64,000 nucleotides of DNA. Source: Crocinitomicaceae bacterium. GTDB lineage: Bacteria; Bacteroidota; Bacteroidia; Flavobacteriales_D; Crocinitomicaceae. The notes below the pieces were generated by a model that saw only the letters and a list, made by a program, of their open reading frames with translations, was not told where the DNA came from and made no database searches. The stretch's first letter is position 1. Each line of letters opens with the position of its first letter. Shown here one piece after another: positions 55,024 to 64,000 of the stretch. The DNA is taken from positions 427,618 to 491,617 of the forward strand of contig JACJYW010000004.1 of the NCBI GenBank assembly GCA_020635955.1, written 5' to 3'. Both the position numbers and the translations under genes were made by a program.

Positions 55024-58000
55024 TTACTTATTGAGGATAAAGGTGATGTACGCACTGTCAAATTCGGCGGCTATATAAATTACATAGGTACCGTTTTGAG
55101 CGTTTAGGTCCATCTGGAAATCATGGGAATAGATCAATGCATTCTGTTCAGTCACTTGTTCATACACGTATCCTGACATATCAGACAGGTTCAGGATGAT
55201 ATTCTGCTCTTTGTACAATTCAACTTCAACGGTGAAATTTCCATTGGTTGGATTTGGATATAGAGAAACAGATTTGATCCCGTTTTCATTGTATAAAGTA
55301 GCAACAGTCGTATCGAATTCTGTTACATGAATTACTTTGGTTTTACTTCCAATGCAAGCGCCGTAATAGCCTTCCATAGTAACCACAAATTCGCCCGTAT
55401 CCGGCAAGATCACAAGGGGAAGCGTATCATTATCATCAATTATTATAAAAGATGTAGGGAATATCCAATTCACGCTATCAGGCATTGGATTGCTGACATT
55501 CACAATGGCAATAGTATCAGATTCGTAGTTATAAGTCGATAATAGAAAATCTGGTGTTGGAGGCGCAGCATCATCTGATAATGTTGCTGGAAAATCATAG
55601 ATACATCCCAACGAATCCTTCATGGTTATGGTATAATTTCCTGAACTTAATCCTGCTAAAGTTGATGAGCTTTGGAAAGTTGTTCCACCGTCAATGGAAT
55701 ATTCAAAAGGAGCCCAACCAGATAATGGAGTAACTACCAAATAACCTGAATTTGGCGTGCCACAAGGTGCATATCCTTGAACACTAATGGCCGGAAGAGG
55801 TGGAATACTAATTTTCACAGTATCTGTTCCATAACATCCTCCATTCCCACTGATCTCAATAATTGCCAGAGAATCTGAACCTGCAGTATAGCTGGTAGAT
55901 GCAGAAGTTGCTCCATTACTCCAACTATAAGTAATACCTGAGATATTCCCTACATAAGAAGCAGACACATCTATTTGATCCTGGTTACAGCCAACTGTAT
56001 CATTAGAGGTATTGATATCAATCGAATTATTTTGAACAACTAAAACAGAATCTTTATTCGTACAGCCATTGCTATTCTTGGTAACATTAAATGTATAATA
56101 GCCTGGTGACGTCACATAAAGCGGATTATTGCTCGGTGAGATGGAAGTTCCTGTCCATATTAATGTTGTGTCATTCGTAAAGGTAGAACCGTTTAACAAA
56201 ATAGAATCATTGGAGCAATTGAGATCCGTAATGGGTTGATCGATCATTAGTGTGGCAAAAGAAGAATCTACTCCAATCTGTAACCAGGCATAGTCAATAC
56301 AATTGTTGTCGTTGTTAATGGATTGTATCAAATAGAGTCCTGATGCCGCAATTAATTTAGTGTCTCCTTGAGGATTCGTAGAATCGTTATCCATCCAATT
56401 AACGGTTGAATTCGTAGTATTTGAATACGTCTGTAAATTCAATGAGGGAATGGCACAGGTAATTACATCCAGGTATCCTGAAATAGGTATTGAGGCATAT
56501 CCATTGATCTGTATATCAGCAACAGTATCATTTTTTTCTACTATTATACTCGTATAACTGATACACCCATTACCAATAAATTTGGTATAGAAATCATAGC
56601 TGCCAATACTATAAGGTCCATTATCTGAACATTGCAATGGATTAGGTATCGAATCACTAGTACCAAAAGGATTCCACCAGCATATGGTATCAATTCCATT
56701 ATTTGGTACACCTGTGACATATATGGTATCATCACATCCCAAAATGTCCGGAATTATTGGATTGAAGGTGGGTTTTATAGTATCCATATCAACAAATACA
56801 GTATCAAAATTCAAACAACCATTGGGTGCCTTAACTTTAAGAACATACCAGTCAGAATCATGAGCGGTATAGTTGATACCAATAGAATCCGGAAAGAAAG
56901 GATTCAAAATTTGATTCCAACGATACTCTACAATAACAGAATCGGAATATCCATTCAAGGTTACTTGTTCATTATTATAACAGTTCAAAACAGTATCTGC
57001 TCCAGCAATAGCATTTGGCAATGGATTTAATCCTATAGTAATAGAAATGGGATCTGAGTAAACTTTAGATGAATTCATTGTATGCCCATTACAGGTTGAA
57101 TAGGGTGTAACTGTTAAAACTCCTCCCGTAAAGGTTTCTAAAAACTCAATATCTATCGTAACTGTATCATCTATCGTTGACTGTTCTCCTGATTGACCCA
57201 TATTCAAATCTGCTCCCCCTCCAGAAAATGACCAATCGTATCCATCTGCAAACTTTGCAGCAGGAATGGTATAGGTAACAATATCACCTTGACAAACAGT
57301 AGTATCAAAAGCAGTGAAGTTTTGAGCATCATCAGGCTCTAAGCAATAAATAGCAATTCCTGTTCTAGATGGTCCACCTCCTAGTCCTCCAAATGATAAG
57401 TCAAACGTGACTGGAGCAGTAACAAATAATAAATTATCATTTACAAAGAGATGCTCGTAATCGATATCCAAAAAGTCATAAGTCATATTTGGGGCCGCCC
57501 AATTTATTCCTCCCTCATCATAAGAAAACACATTTGAGAATTCAGCTGGTGCAGCTCCACCTCCATTATAAACCAAACTTCTAGCAAAGAACATTTGATC
57601 CTTATAACCAGCAACATCCGTATAATCTATTATATATGATCCCGGCGGTGGTGGAGTGTAAGCAACACCATTCCCTCCAGTGCCAGTCTGAGGTAATAAA
57701 CTTAAAGGTGGGCCATAATATGTTGTATCAGTAATTGACCATAGTGATCCATCTAATGCTAGATATTGATAAGTTCCTGCATAGTTCGTATCTGCTGATA
57801 TAGCTACGTCATATCCACCTGTTGAATATCCTGGACCTGTCTGTGTTGAAACAGCAGGACTAAAATCTGAATCGTAACAACCGGTATAATCAAATCTTAC
57901 AAAAGAGTCCCATGGATTCATTCCAGAAAATTCTCCAGATACCAGAATCCTATGTTTCGCCAATTCAATTCCCCTGGTAACGTCACTTGATATTGTTGAA

Positions 58001-58659
58001 TTACATACTTGTCCAACGTGAAACATATTAAGATCCGCTCCAGACGAAGCGTTGAAAGCTGCTATTTTCGCTGGTCTTAGATCATAAGGGTATGAAGCAC
58101 CGTAATTGACATCAAAAAAATCTCCAGCAACATACAAAGTGTCATTTCGTTTTTCTATATCATATACAGTTGCTGGATTAGCAGAAAATTGTGGATCCCA
58201 ACCATGTAAAGCAAAAGTCGATATATCGGTCGAAATACTAGCATTTAAGTAAAATCTTGCAATCCCATTTCGAGTTTGACCATTGACCATTGTGAAATCC
58301 CCACCTATATATAAATAATAAAGGTGTTGAAAAAAAGGAGGGCCGTAGTAGTAATGAATTTTAGCAGTTCGAATCGGTCCATCTATTGATGTTATAATAT
58401 TTGCTGAAGAAGCTGAATAATACATGTCGTATCCATTCTTGCCAAAGAATGCAATGTTGTGTAATACATCTGATTGTCCTGATACTGTACTAAAATCACC
58501 AACAGCAATGTAATATCCTAATTCACTAAAATCCTCAACATCATAAACATCTCCTATTATCCCCATTTCATTTTGCTCAAGCAATACCTGCCCAAAAGAA
58601 ATTTGAGAAGAAAAAAAGATGAAAAAGAGGCAATTAAAACCTTTTATTATATTTGGCAC
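55024..58659 (-). CDS. Large T9SS cargo protein with propeller and SprB-like repeats
   Basis: A 1211-aa surface protein. GTG 58657-58659 is the only sensible start: it gives signal peptide NCLFFIFFSSQISFGQ and no ATG lies nearby. Residues about 40-450 have delta-60/propeller-like phrases (YIGGDFTMVNGQTRNGIARF, LYVAGDFFDVNYG). The middle has several Ig-like domains (about 560-950, with DTVLNCYNNEQVTLNG, GCTNKDSVLVVQN). A SprB-like repeat follows (about 975-1060, PFEYSIDGGTTFQSSSTLAGLSSGNYTI). The C-terminus is a type A T9SS sorting domain (LYPNPTNGNFTVEV to the end). It is probably an adhesin. It is the first gene of the minus-strand unit and starts 15 bp from the divergent gene. Confidence 0.88.
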   Translation of the reverse strand: MPNIIKGFNCLFFIFFSSQISFGQVLLEQNEMGIIGDVYDVEDFSELGYYIAVGDFSTVSGQSDVLHNIAFFGKNGYDMYYSASSANIITSIDGPIRTAKIHYYYGPPFFQHLYYLYIGGDFTMVNGQTRNGIARFYLNASISTDISTFALHGWDPQFSANPATVYDIEKRNDTLYVAGDFFDVNYGASYPYDLRPAKIAAFNASSGADLNMFHVGQVCNSTISSDVTRGIELAKHRILVSGEFSGMNPWDSFVRFDYTGCYDSDFSPAVSTQTGPGYSTGGYDVAISADTNYAGTYQYLALDGSLWSITDTTYYGPPLSLLPQTGTGGNGVAYTPPPPGSYIIDYTDVAGYKDQMFFARSLVYNGGGAAPAEFSNVFSYDEGGINWAAPNMTYDFLDIDYEHLFVNDNLLFVTAPVTFDLSFGGLGGGPSRTGIAIYCLEPDDAQNFTAFDTTVCQGDIVTYTIPAAKFADGYDWSFSGGGADLNMGQSGEQSTIDDTVTIDIEFLETFTGGVLTVTPYSTCNGHTMNSSKVYSDPISITIGLNPLPNAIAGADTVLNCYNNEQVTLNGYSDSVIVEYRWNQILNPFFPDSIGINYTAHDSDWYVLKVKAPNGCLNFDTVFVDMDTIKPTFNPIIPDILGCDDTIYVTGVPNNGIDTICWWNPFGTSDSIPNPLQCSDNGPYSIGSYDFYTKFIGNGCISYTSIIVEKNDTVADIQINGYASIPISGYLDVITCAIPSLNLQTYSNTTNSTVNWMDNDSTNPQGDTKLIAASGLYLIQSINNDNNCIDYAWLQIGVDSSFATLMIDQPITDLNCSNDSILLNGSTFTNDTTLIWTGTSISPSNNPLYVTSPGYYTFNVTKNSNGCTNKDSVLVVQNNSIDINTSNDTVGCNQDQIDVSASYVGNISGITYSWSNGATSASTSYTAGSDSLAIIEISGNGGCYGTDTVKISIPPLPAISVQGYAPCGTPNSGYLVVTPLSGWAPFEYSIDGGTTFQSSSTLAGLSSGNYTITMKDSLGCIYDFPATLSDDAAPPTPDFLLSTYNYESDTIAIVNVSNPMPDSVNWIFPTSFIIIDDNDTLPLVILPDTGEFVVTMEGYYGACIGSKTKVIHVTEFDTTVATLYNENGIKSVSLYPNPTNGNFTVEVELYKEQNIILNLSDMSGYVYEQVTEQNALIYSHDFQMDLNAQNGTYVIYIAAEFDSAYITFILNK
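58648..58655 (+). promoter_or_regulatory. Putative -7 element for the 58675 gene
   Basis: TATATTTG is a full TAnnTTTG match, 20 bp before ATG 58675. It lies inside the first codons of the divergent gene. Confidence 0.55.
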
Positions 58660-58674
58660 AAGTTGTAGAGTTAA

Positions 58675-61590
58675 ATGACGCCCAAAATTAAAAATTCAAC
58701 CTTTTTTACCAAGAAAAAGTTGAACTTTCTACTGCTTTTAGGTGTTTATACCTACTTCAGTTTCAATACATTAGCACAAAACTCAGTAGATAATACGAAT
58801 TCTCTTTACGAAACTGTCATGTCCAAAACGCAGGCGGTTGATGATCCCGATAAACAGGTTGGAACTTTTGATCCAAATAATGCACCTAGTTTGCCTATTG
58901 GATTGGTAAAAACCATTGGAGATAAAAAATATATCATCTGTATTGATAGCGCCTATTTCTTACCGGAAGGTGCCTATTTTTCTGCCTATATGGCCCTAGA
59001 ATTTGCTGGGGGTGATAAAAAAATAGCTTTTGCCGCTAAGGATATAAAGTTCAATCCAGAAGGAATTATAGGAGGAGAACAGTCTAAATTAATGTTGGTA
59101 AGCGAACATTTTATTGGGTTGGGAAAAAATACACAACTCCACCTACCAGCAGACGGAAGTAATTATGTAAGTTGGGATTGTAACGGTTTTCAATCTGTCT
59201 CCCTTAAAGGCGAGTTCATTTTTAGTAGAGACATTCTCGAACCGGTAGATAACCAACAAAATGTAACGGCTGGATTTCAGGTAACCGTGCAGGATTTGCA
59301 CAACATGCTGGCCATGGTTGAATTTTCACCATTTACAGTAAAAGGTATGCAGGACTTTGAATTCACCGTTTCTGAGGCTACAGTGGATATGAGTGATTAT
59401 CAAAATCCAAATGCCGCTTTACCACAATGCTATCATGAAATTTATGGTAATGATATTAACCTTTGGAGAGGATTCCATTTGAAATACCTACAGGTTCAAT
59501 TACCTGAGAAACTCTCCAAACATGATGATCCTACTCAAATCTATGCACAGAATATGTTCATTGATGAGGCAGGTGTTACAGGTGAATTTGGAGCCAATAA
59601 TGTCCTTTCAACCAATGACGGTGATGCTAATGGCTGGGGATTTTCAGTAGATAATATTCAGGTGGGATTAACTGTCAATCAATTGACTTCAGGAGGAATG
59701 GCCGGTGAAATCAAAATTCCGATCATGAATAATAATGCTCTCGATTATTCTGCTTTGATCACCAAAAATGAAACTACCGGGAAACCAGATTATTTTTTCA
59801 CAGCTAGCCCTGATAAACCAATGGAGATGAGTGCATTGAACTCCACCCTAACTGTTGATCCATCTTCAACTTTTATGATGTCTATTAAAGAGGATAAGTT
59901 CGATCCCTCACTGGTATTAAGCGGAGATTGGAAACTAAATAATCCCAAGGCAAAATTCCAGGGTATTCAATATCAAAACATTACACTGGTAACCCAATTT
60001 CCTTATATAACTAATGGTCAGTTTGGTTTGGTGGCACCCGTTCAAGCAGAATTGGCTGCTTTTAAGGTTTCTCTAAATCAAATTAATTTGGGAGTTCAAA
60101 ATGGTGAGGTGGGCTTAGCCACAAATATTGGTCTGAATTTGGGAGATACTAGTTCTAACATTTCTGTTCAAAGTGGATTTCAAATCTTTTCAAAGGTCCA
60201 ACAAGAAAATGGTAAACCCAAATTAGTGTATGATCGCTTTAACGTGAATTCCGTAATGGTTGATCTGGCTACTAATGCAATAAACCTTCATGGCGTTATT
60301 AATTTTAAACAAGGAGATGCTGTTTGGGGTGATGGTTTCCAAGGAGCCATTGGAATTAAGATCCCTAAAGTATTAAAAGACTCGGAAATCGCAATGTTTG
60401 CCGCTTTTGGCAAAGTCAATAATTCCAGATATTGGGCGATTGATGTTACTGCTCCCCTACCTGGTAACGGTATAAAAATAGGTACGTCTTTATCCCTAAC
60501 GCAGATTATGGGTGGATTATCATATCACATGGATAATACGAGATCTGTTCAATCGATCATGGATGCTATTAAATCTCCTGTTACAGCTTCAACCGCTATG
60601 TCGTCTGATTACGTACCTGATGCCTCAAAAGGTATTTCATTTTCCGCAGGTGTGGGATTCAGATATGCGCCGGCCTCAGTTTCTGCAGATAAAGCTGAAA
60701 AATTGTTAAATGGGGAGGTGATTTTTCAAATTGAATTCAATTCAAATGGAGGTTTGTCAAATATTCTATTGGCTGGAAACGCGTATATGCTTGCTTCTAA
60801 ACAAGAAATACTTGCTCAAACTGCCCCTAGTTATGCTAAAGGAACTTTAGCAGTTGGGTATGATTGCGATAATCAAATATTCGATATGCAATTAACAGCT
60901 GCGGCTAACTTCGAAGATGCTTTAACTGCTCAGATTTGGTCCCAACTTTATATTTCACCTAACCTCTGGTATTTCCATCTAGGAAGACCAAGTGCGCGTT
61001 GTTACGTGAATGCATTGAACTTTGCAAACCTGGATGCCTATTTCATGGTGGGTCAACAACTTGATCCAATGCCCGCACCACCACCACAAGTTAGCTCAGT
61101 ACTAGGTGGAATGTCTAATAGCAGAGATAATAATGCCATTGTAAACGGTAGTGGGTTTGCTACTGGGGCAAGTCTTTATGTGAATGTTGGCGGAGGCTAT
61201 CTACCGGTTTGGGGAAAATGGCATGCTTATGCCAATGCATATTTTGGAACTGGCTTTGATTTAACCATGGTAAAATATGCGCCTGGCACCCATTGTTCAG
61301 GTTCTTCAGAAGAAATCGGTGCTAATTTATGGTATATGCAAGGTCAGGTCTATGCTTATGGTGGAATGAGTGCAGGTGCGGCTAAATTAGAAGAGACAGA
61401 AGATGGAATTGAGGTAGTTAATAATTTCACTGTGATAAGCGCTTCTATGGCAATGCTTTTACAAGGTAGATTCCCTCATCCTTCTTATGTTTATGGGGGA
61501 GTAAATTTACAAGCTAAGGTCTTCAATCTATTCAATTTAAACGTAACCATGGATTTTGATTATGGTGATGATTGTCAAATAGTGAATTAG
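58675..61590 (+). CDS. Large exported beta-rich protein of the toxin/surface cluster
   Basis: A 971-aa protein. A basic N-terminal region (about 16 residues) precedes a hydrophobic signal core ending NTLAQ (about residue 35). The mature part is long and beta-rich with regular spacing of Gly and Asn (IPIMNNNALDYSALITKNETTG, GISFSAGVGFRYAPASVSADK, AYANAYFGTGFDLTMVKYAPG). The last strand ends in MDFDYGDDCQIVN, without T9SS sorting or a barrel C-terminal aromatic. I do not recognise a family. The adjacent Fn3 gene overlaps it by 1 bp, so the two are one unit, and it is divergent from the four-gene minus unit. It may be a scaffold or carrier for the secreted partners. Confidence 0.72.
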   Translation: MTPKIKNSTFFTKKKLNFLLLLGVYTYFSFNTLAQNSVDNTNSLYETVMSKTQAVDDPDKQVGTFDPNNAPSLPIGLVKTIGDKKYIICIDSAYFLPEGAYFSAYMALEFAGGDKKIAFAAKDIKFNPEGIIGGEQSKLMLVSEHFIGLGKNTQLHLPADGSNYVSWDCNGFQSVSLKGEFIFSRDILEPVDNQQNVTAGFQVTVQDLHNMLAMVEFSPFTVKGMQDFEFTVSEATVDMSDYQNPNAALPQCYHEIYGNDINLWRGFHLKYLQVQLPEKLSKHDDPTQIYAQNMFIDEAGVTGEFGANNVLSTNDGDANGWGFSVDNIQVGLTVNQLTSGGMAGEIKIPIMNNNALDYSALITKNETTGKPDYFFTASPDKPMEMSALNSTLTVDPSSTFMMSIKEDKFDPSLVLSGDWKLNNPKAKFQGIQYQNITLVTQFPYITNGQFGLVAPVQAELAAFKVSLNQINLGVQNGEVGLATNIGLNLGDTSSNISVQSGFQIFSKVQQENGKPKLVYDRFNVNSVMVDLATNAINLHGVINFKQGDAVWGDGFQGAIGIKIPKVLKDSEIAMFAAFGKVNNSRYWAIDVTAPLPGNGIKIGTSLSLTQIMGGLSYHMDNTRSVQSIMDAIKSPVTASTAMSSDYVPDASKGISFSAGVGFRYAPASVSADKAEKLLNGEVIFQIEFNSNGGLSNILLAGNAYMLASKQEILAQTAPSYAKGTLAVGYDCDNQIFDMQLTAAANFEDALTAQIWSQLYISPNLWYFHLGRPSARCYVNALNFANLDAYFMVGQQLDPMPAPPPQVSSVLGGMSNSRDNNAIVNGSGFATGASLYVNVGGGYLPVWGKWHAYANAYFGTGFDLTMVKYAPGTHCSGSSEEIGANLWYMQGQVYAYGGMSAGAAKLEETEDGIEVVNNFTVISASMAMLLQGRFPHPSYVYGGVNLQAKVFNLFNLNVTMDFDYGDDCQIVN
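58683..58712 (-). promoter_or_regulatory. Putative promoter of the 1211-aa gene unit
   Basis: On the minus strand TTG (58710-58712) and TAATTTTG (58683-58690) are spaced 19 bp and end 23 bp before the GTG start. The promoter lies in the 5' coding part of the divergent gene. Confidence 0.5.
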
Positions 61591-63554
61591 TGAAACTACT
61601 TCCGTTAATTGCCATATTATTCTATTGTATTTCCTATGGTCAGGAAGCAATCGTTCTGAAAACTTTTGTCAAAGAAGAAGGCTTAATTCAATTAAGATGG
61701 GCACCAACTATGCCATCAATATTTCAGGATGGTTTAAATAAAGGATATGTCATAACCAGGTCTGGAAGTGATGGGATCAAAGAAATTGTAATAGCTCCAT
61801 TAAAAGATAGAAAGGATGATCTAAAAAAAATAGATGATCCATCAATTAATGATTGGATTGAGTTTGCTGAAGGTGTAAGTCAAACAAAGGATGAAAATAT
61901 GTTGAGTCAAAGTTTTGGAATGCTCACACTTGCTGGGTCTGCAAACAAATCAATGGCAAAAGTTCTGGGATTTTACTTTGAGGATAAAGATTTATCTGGT
62001 TCTTACACTTATCAGGTGAAGATAAAAGGTTCATCAGAAACTTCAAATGAAGTTAAGATCAATTCAAAAAAATTGGATAAAAACCCTGATTGTTCCGAAC
62101 TCAAGGGATATTCAAGAATTGACTTAAAAGAGGCTTACATGGAATGGGAGGCTGCAAACTTAAATCCGGATTATGGTGGATATTGGATTTTAAAATCAGA
62201 AAACAAAAAGGATTTTGTAAAAATGAATGAAACTCCTTTATTTCATTTCACATCTCAATATGAACCTGATAAAACCACAATTAACTATGTGGATACTACT
62301 GTTCTTGAAGGACACACGTACTATTATAAGGTACAACCTATAAACCATTTCGGAGATCCAGGAATCGAATCAAATATTATTGAAGTCTACATCCAAAAAA
62401 GACTTACCGGACTTTGTATTATTGATACTGTTGAAGCAAATGAGTATGACCGCAAAATAGTTGGTTTCTATCAGGGAAAACCTGAAGATGAAGTTCAAAA
62501 ATTTGTTTTATTAAGATCACAAAAAGTTGACTCTGTTTACAACGTTCTTGAAGAAACAAACGGAACTTCCAAAAAATTCAACTTCAATTTCAAAGCTGAT
62601 CTCTTATCCGGTGACAGACACTATTTTAAAGTAGCTGCCATTTCGCCTGATGGTGATACAGCATTTTCCTACCCTTATTATCACTTCTCTTTAGATCAGG
62701 AACCTCCAGGAATCCCAAATTCATTGGAAGGTATCGTTGATTCTAATGGAATTGCAAGATTAAAATGGGTTGCTCCGGAAGATAAAGACCTCATGGGTTA
62801 TCGTGTATTCAGATCAAATTCCCTGAAAGAAGAATTTGTTGAGTTAACCACTAGGTTAGATCTATCCACAAATTATACAGATACACTTAACCTAAACAAT
62901 CTTACCTCTGAAGTTTATTATTTCGTTCGTGCAGTTGACCAGAATTATAATAATGGTAAGAATACTGAGCCAATTCTGCTCATGAAACCAGATACAATCC
63001 CCCCAGTGCCAGGAGCAATTAAATTTTATAAAGTATCTGTTGATGGTGTACTTATTAAATGGGCGAATTCACCTAGCACCGATCTCGCAAACCAATATTT
63101 AATAAGAACTTATGAGAACCGCCCTGATACTATTCTTTCTTTTCAAACTGAAAATGATAGCATACTAGATCAAACTGGTAGATTAGGTCTTTCTTATAGA
63201 TATTACTTGCTTGCAGTAGATAAATCTGGAAATCAGTCGCAATCTCAACAAATACCTATTACTTATGAAATTGGCTATCGAAATGCCCCTAAAATTGAGG
63301 ATGCAACTGCAAATCTTGAAGATAGAAACATCACTTTGACATGGAGTCCAATCATGGAACCAATTTATTCTATTCAAATTTACCGTGCTAAAAATGATGG
63401 CAGTTATAGACTTTATGAAACCATAAGAGAAAACATCTCAGAATTTATTGATAAAGATCTTTCCATCAATAATATTTACCACTATAAGATCAAAGTCAAC
63501 TACGACTCAGGCATCTCCTCCAAAATGAGTGATTCCATAGAGGTAATGTACTAA
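61590..63554 (+). CDS. Exported multi-Fn3 protein
   Basis: A 654-aa protein. GTG 61590 is chosen because it gives a compact signal peptide (MKLLPLIAILFYCISYGQ) and overlaps the preceding TAG stop by one base (TAGTG); the upstream TTG 61572 would add six polar residues. At least four fibronectin type III domains are seen, with typical motifs LRWAPTMPS, HTYYYKVQPINHFG, LKWVAPEDKDLMGYRVFRS, LTWSPIMEPIYSIQIYR and YHYKIKVNYDSG. There is no T9SS domain. Fn3 chains are spacers or binding modules. Together with the 971-aa gene it forms a two-gene unit divergent from the toxin-like unit. Confidence 0.82.
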   Translation: MKLLPLIAILFYCISYGQEAIVLKTFVKEEGLIQLRWAPTMPSIFQDGLNKGYVITRSGSDGIKEIVIAPLKDRKDDLKKIDDPSINDWIEFAEGVSQTKDENMLSQSFGMLTLAGSANKSMAKVLGFYFEDKDLSGSYTYQVKIKGSSETSNEVKINSKKLDKNPDCSELKGYSRIDLKEAYMEWEAANLNPDYGGYWILKSENKKDFVKMNETPLFHFTSQYEPDKTTINYVDTTVLEGHTYYYKVQPINHFGDPGIESNIIEVYIQKRLTGLCIIDTVEANEYDRKIVGFYQGKPEDEVQKFVLLRSQKVDSVYNVLEETNGTSKKFNFNFKADLLSGDRHYFKVAAISPDGDTAFSYPYYHFSLDQEPPGIPNSLEGIVDSNGIARLKWVAPEDKDLMGYRVFRSNSLKEEFVELTTRLDLSTNYTDTLNLNNLTSEVYYFVRAVDQNYNNGKNTEPILLMKPDTIPPVPGAIKFYKVSVDGVLIKWANSPSTDLANQYLIRTYENRPDTILSFQTENDSILDQTGRLGLSYRYYLLAVDKSGNQSQSQQIPITYEIGYRNAPKIEDATANLEDRNITLTWSPIMEPIYSIQIYRAKNDGSYRLYETIRENISEFIDKDLSINNIYHYKIKVNYDSGISSKMSDSIEVMY

Positions 63555-63579
63555 AATCGTGCTCTAATCTTTATTAACA

Positions 63580-63722
63580 CTAAGAAAGTCTGTTCTCTGT
63601 TCTCTGTTCTCCGTGCTCCGTGCTCTGTGTTCTATTTCTTACCTACTTACTTCTCTCATCATAAATCTTTCTTCTCACCTCTCGCTACTTGCCTCTTCTC
63701 TCACCTAAAACCTAACAACTAA
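63580..63722. repeat. Pyrimidine-rich CTGTTCTCCGTGCTCC tract
   Basis: TCTGTTCTCTGTTCTCCGTG, then CTTACCTACTTACTTCTC, CTTCTCACCTCTCGC and CCTAAAACCTAACAACT. It has the same word families as 53045-53274 and 5101-5190. Confidence 0.85.
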
Positions 63723-63736
63723 AAGCTAAATACCTA

Positions 63737-63826
63737 TGCCCCCTTCGGCCACATTAGGTGTCCTATCCTGCTATCCGCTGTAGTCACTTCGTGAGCTGCC
63801 GCTTCTATCAGGGGTGGAAAACCCGA
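63737..63826. repeat. Extragenic palindromic repeat, copy 2
   Basis: The second copy of the element at 7361-7474, without the extra 11 bp in the middle. Confidence 0.75.
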
Positions 63827-63844
63827 GTATTTCCTTTAACTTTC

Positions 63845-63955
63845 CTCCTTGTTCTTTACTCTGTGTTCTGTGATCTATGCTCCGTGATCCAATTCTTTCC
63901 TCTTTCCTCTTGCCTCTTGCCTCTTTCATATTGCCTCTCACATCTTACTGCCTTC
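63845..63955. repeat. Pyrimidine-rich tract
   Basis: GTTCTTTACTCTGTGTTCTG, CTCCGTGATCC and then CTCTTGCCTCTTGCCTC words. It is of the same type as 53045-53274. Confidence 0.8.
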
Positions 63956-63967
63956 GCAACAGGGCAT

Positions 63968-64000
63968 AAAAAAAGCCTTGCTCAACTAAATGAACAAGGC
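63968..64000 (-). terminator. Rho-independent terminator of a gene right of the window
   Basis: On the minus strand GCCTTG-TTCA...TGAG-CAAGGC forms a stem followed by seven T. It should end a minus-strand gene that lies beyond position 64000. Confidence 0.8.

Overview
The window is typical of the phylum Bacteroidota, probably the order Flavobacteriales (a Crocinitomicaceae-like genome is my guess). The DNA is AT-rich. Start regions often carry a TAnnTTTG or TAnnTTCG -7 motif instead of an E. coli-type promoter. Many exported proteins end in a type IX secretion (T9SS) sorting domain. Intergenic DNA is full of palindromic and pyrimidine-rich repeats. I see no tRNA, rRNA, CRISPR array, transposase or phage gene.

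Left part (1-21690): mostly housekeeping and signalling genes. These are an exported protein cut by the window edge, a LytS/LytR-type two-component pair, a pseudogene whose intact paralogue lies at 16446-16838, tex, a cytochrome P460-like protein, a PLP-dependent threonine dehydratase/serine racemase homologue, a secreted TPR-CHAT protein convergent with a TPR-SpoIIE phosphatase, a DUF1295 membrane enzyme, a HutD/NUDIX pair, and a CASTOR/POLLUX-like channel protein.

Middle part (21691-34884): four T9SS cargo proteins, a lipoprotein/outer-membrane pair and an SDR enzyme, separated by repeat-dense gaps. These repeats show nested insertions. A 20-bp palindrome sits repeatedly at the same TTTC^GT junction, with both filled and empty copies present. 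Large hairpins keep their pairing while their stems change.

Defence operon (35069-46643): one tight co-directional run of a DUF262/DUF1524 (GmrSD-like) protein, hsdM, a membrane-anchored KAP P-loop NTPase split into two overlapping frames, hsdS, hsdR, and a PLD-like protein with a C-terminal DNA-binding-like segment. The KAP module between hsdM and hsdS sits where RM-guarding abortive-infection genes such as prrC are known in other type I loci.

Surface/toxin cluster (46653-63554): a 1787-aa secreted protein with Fn3-like regions, an HExxH metallopeptidase motif, a hydrophobic segment and a C-terminal PD-(D/E)xK-like tip. A 335-aa cytoplasmic protein follows 3 bp downstream, the layout of a polymorphic toxin and its immunity gene. 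Upstream are a beta-barrel protein and a 1211-aa T9SS protein. Divergent from these are a 971-aa exported protein and an Fn3 protein. This cluster and the KAP-bearing restriction operon are the best candidates for undescribed systems. The right edge holds repeats and a terminator for a gene outside the window.
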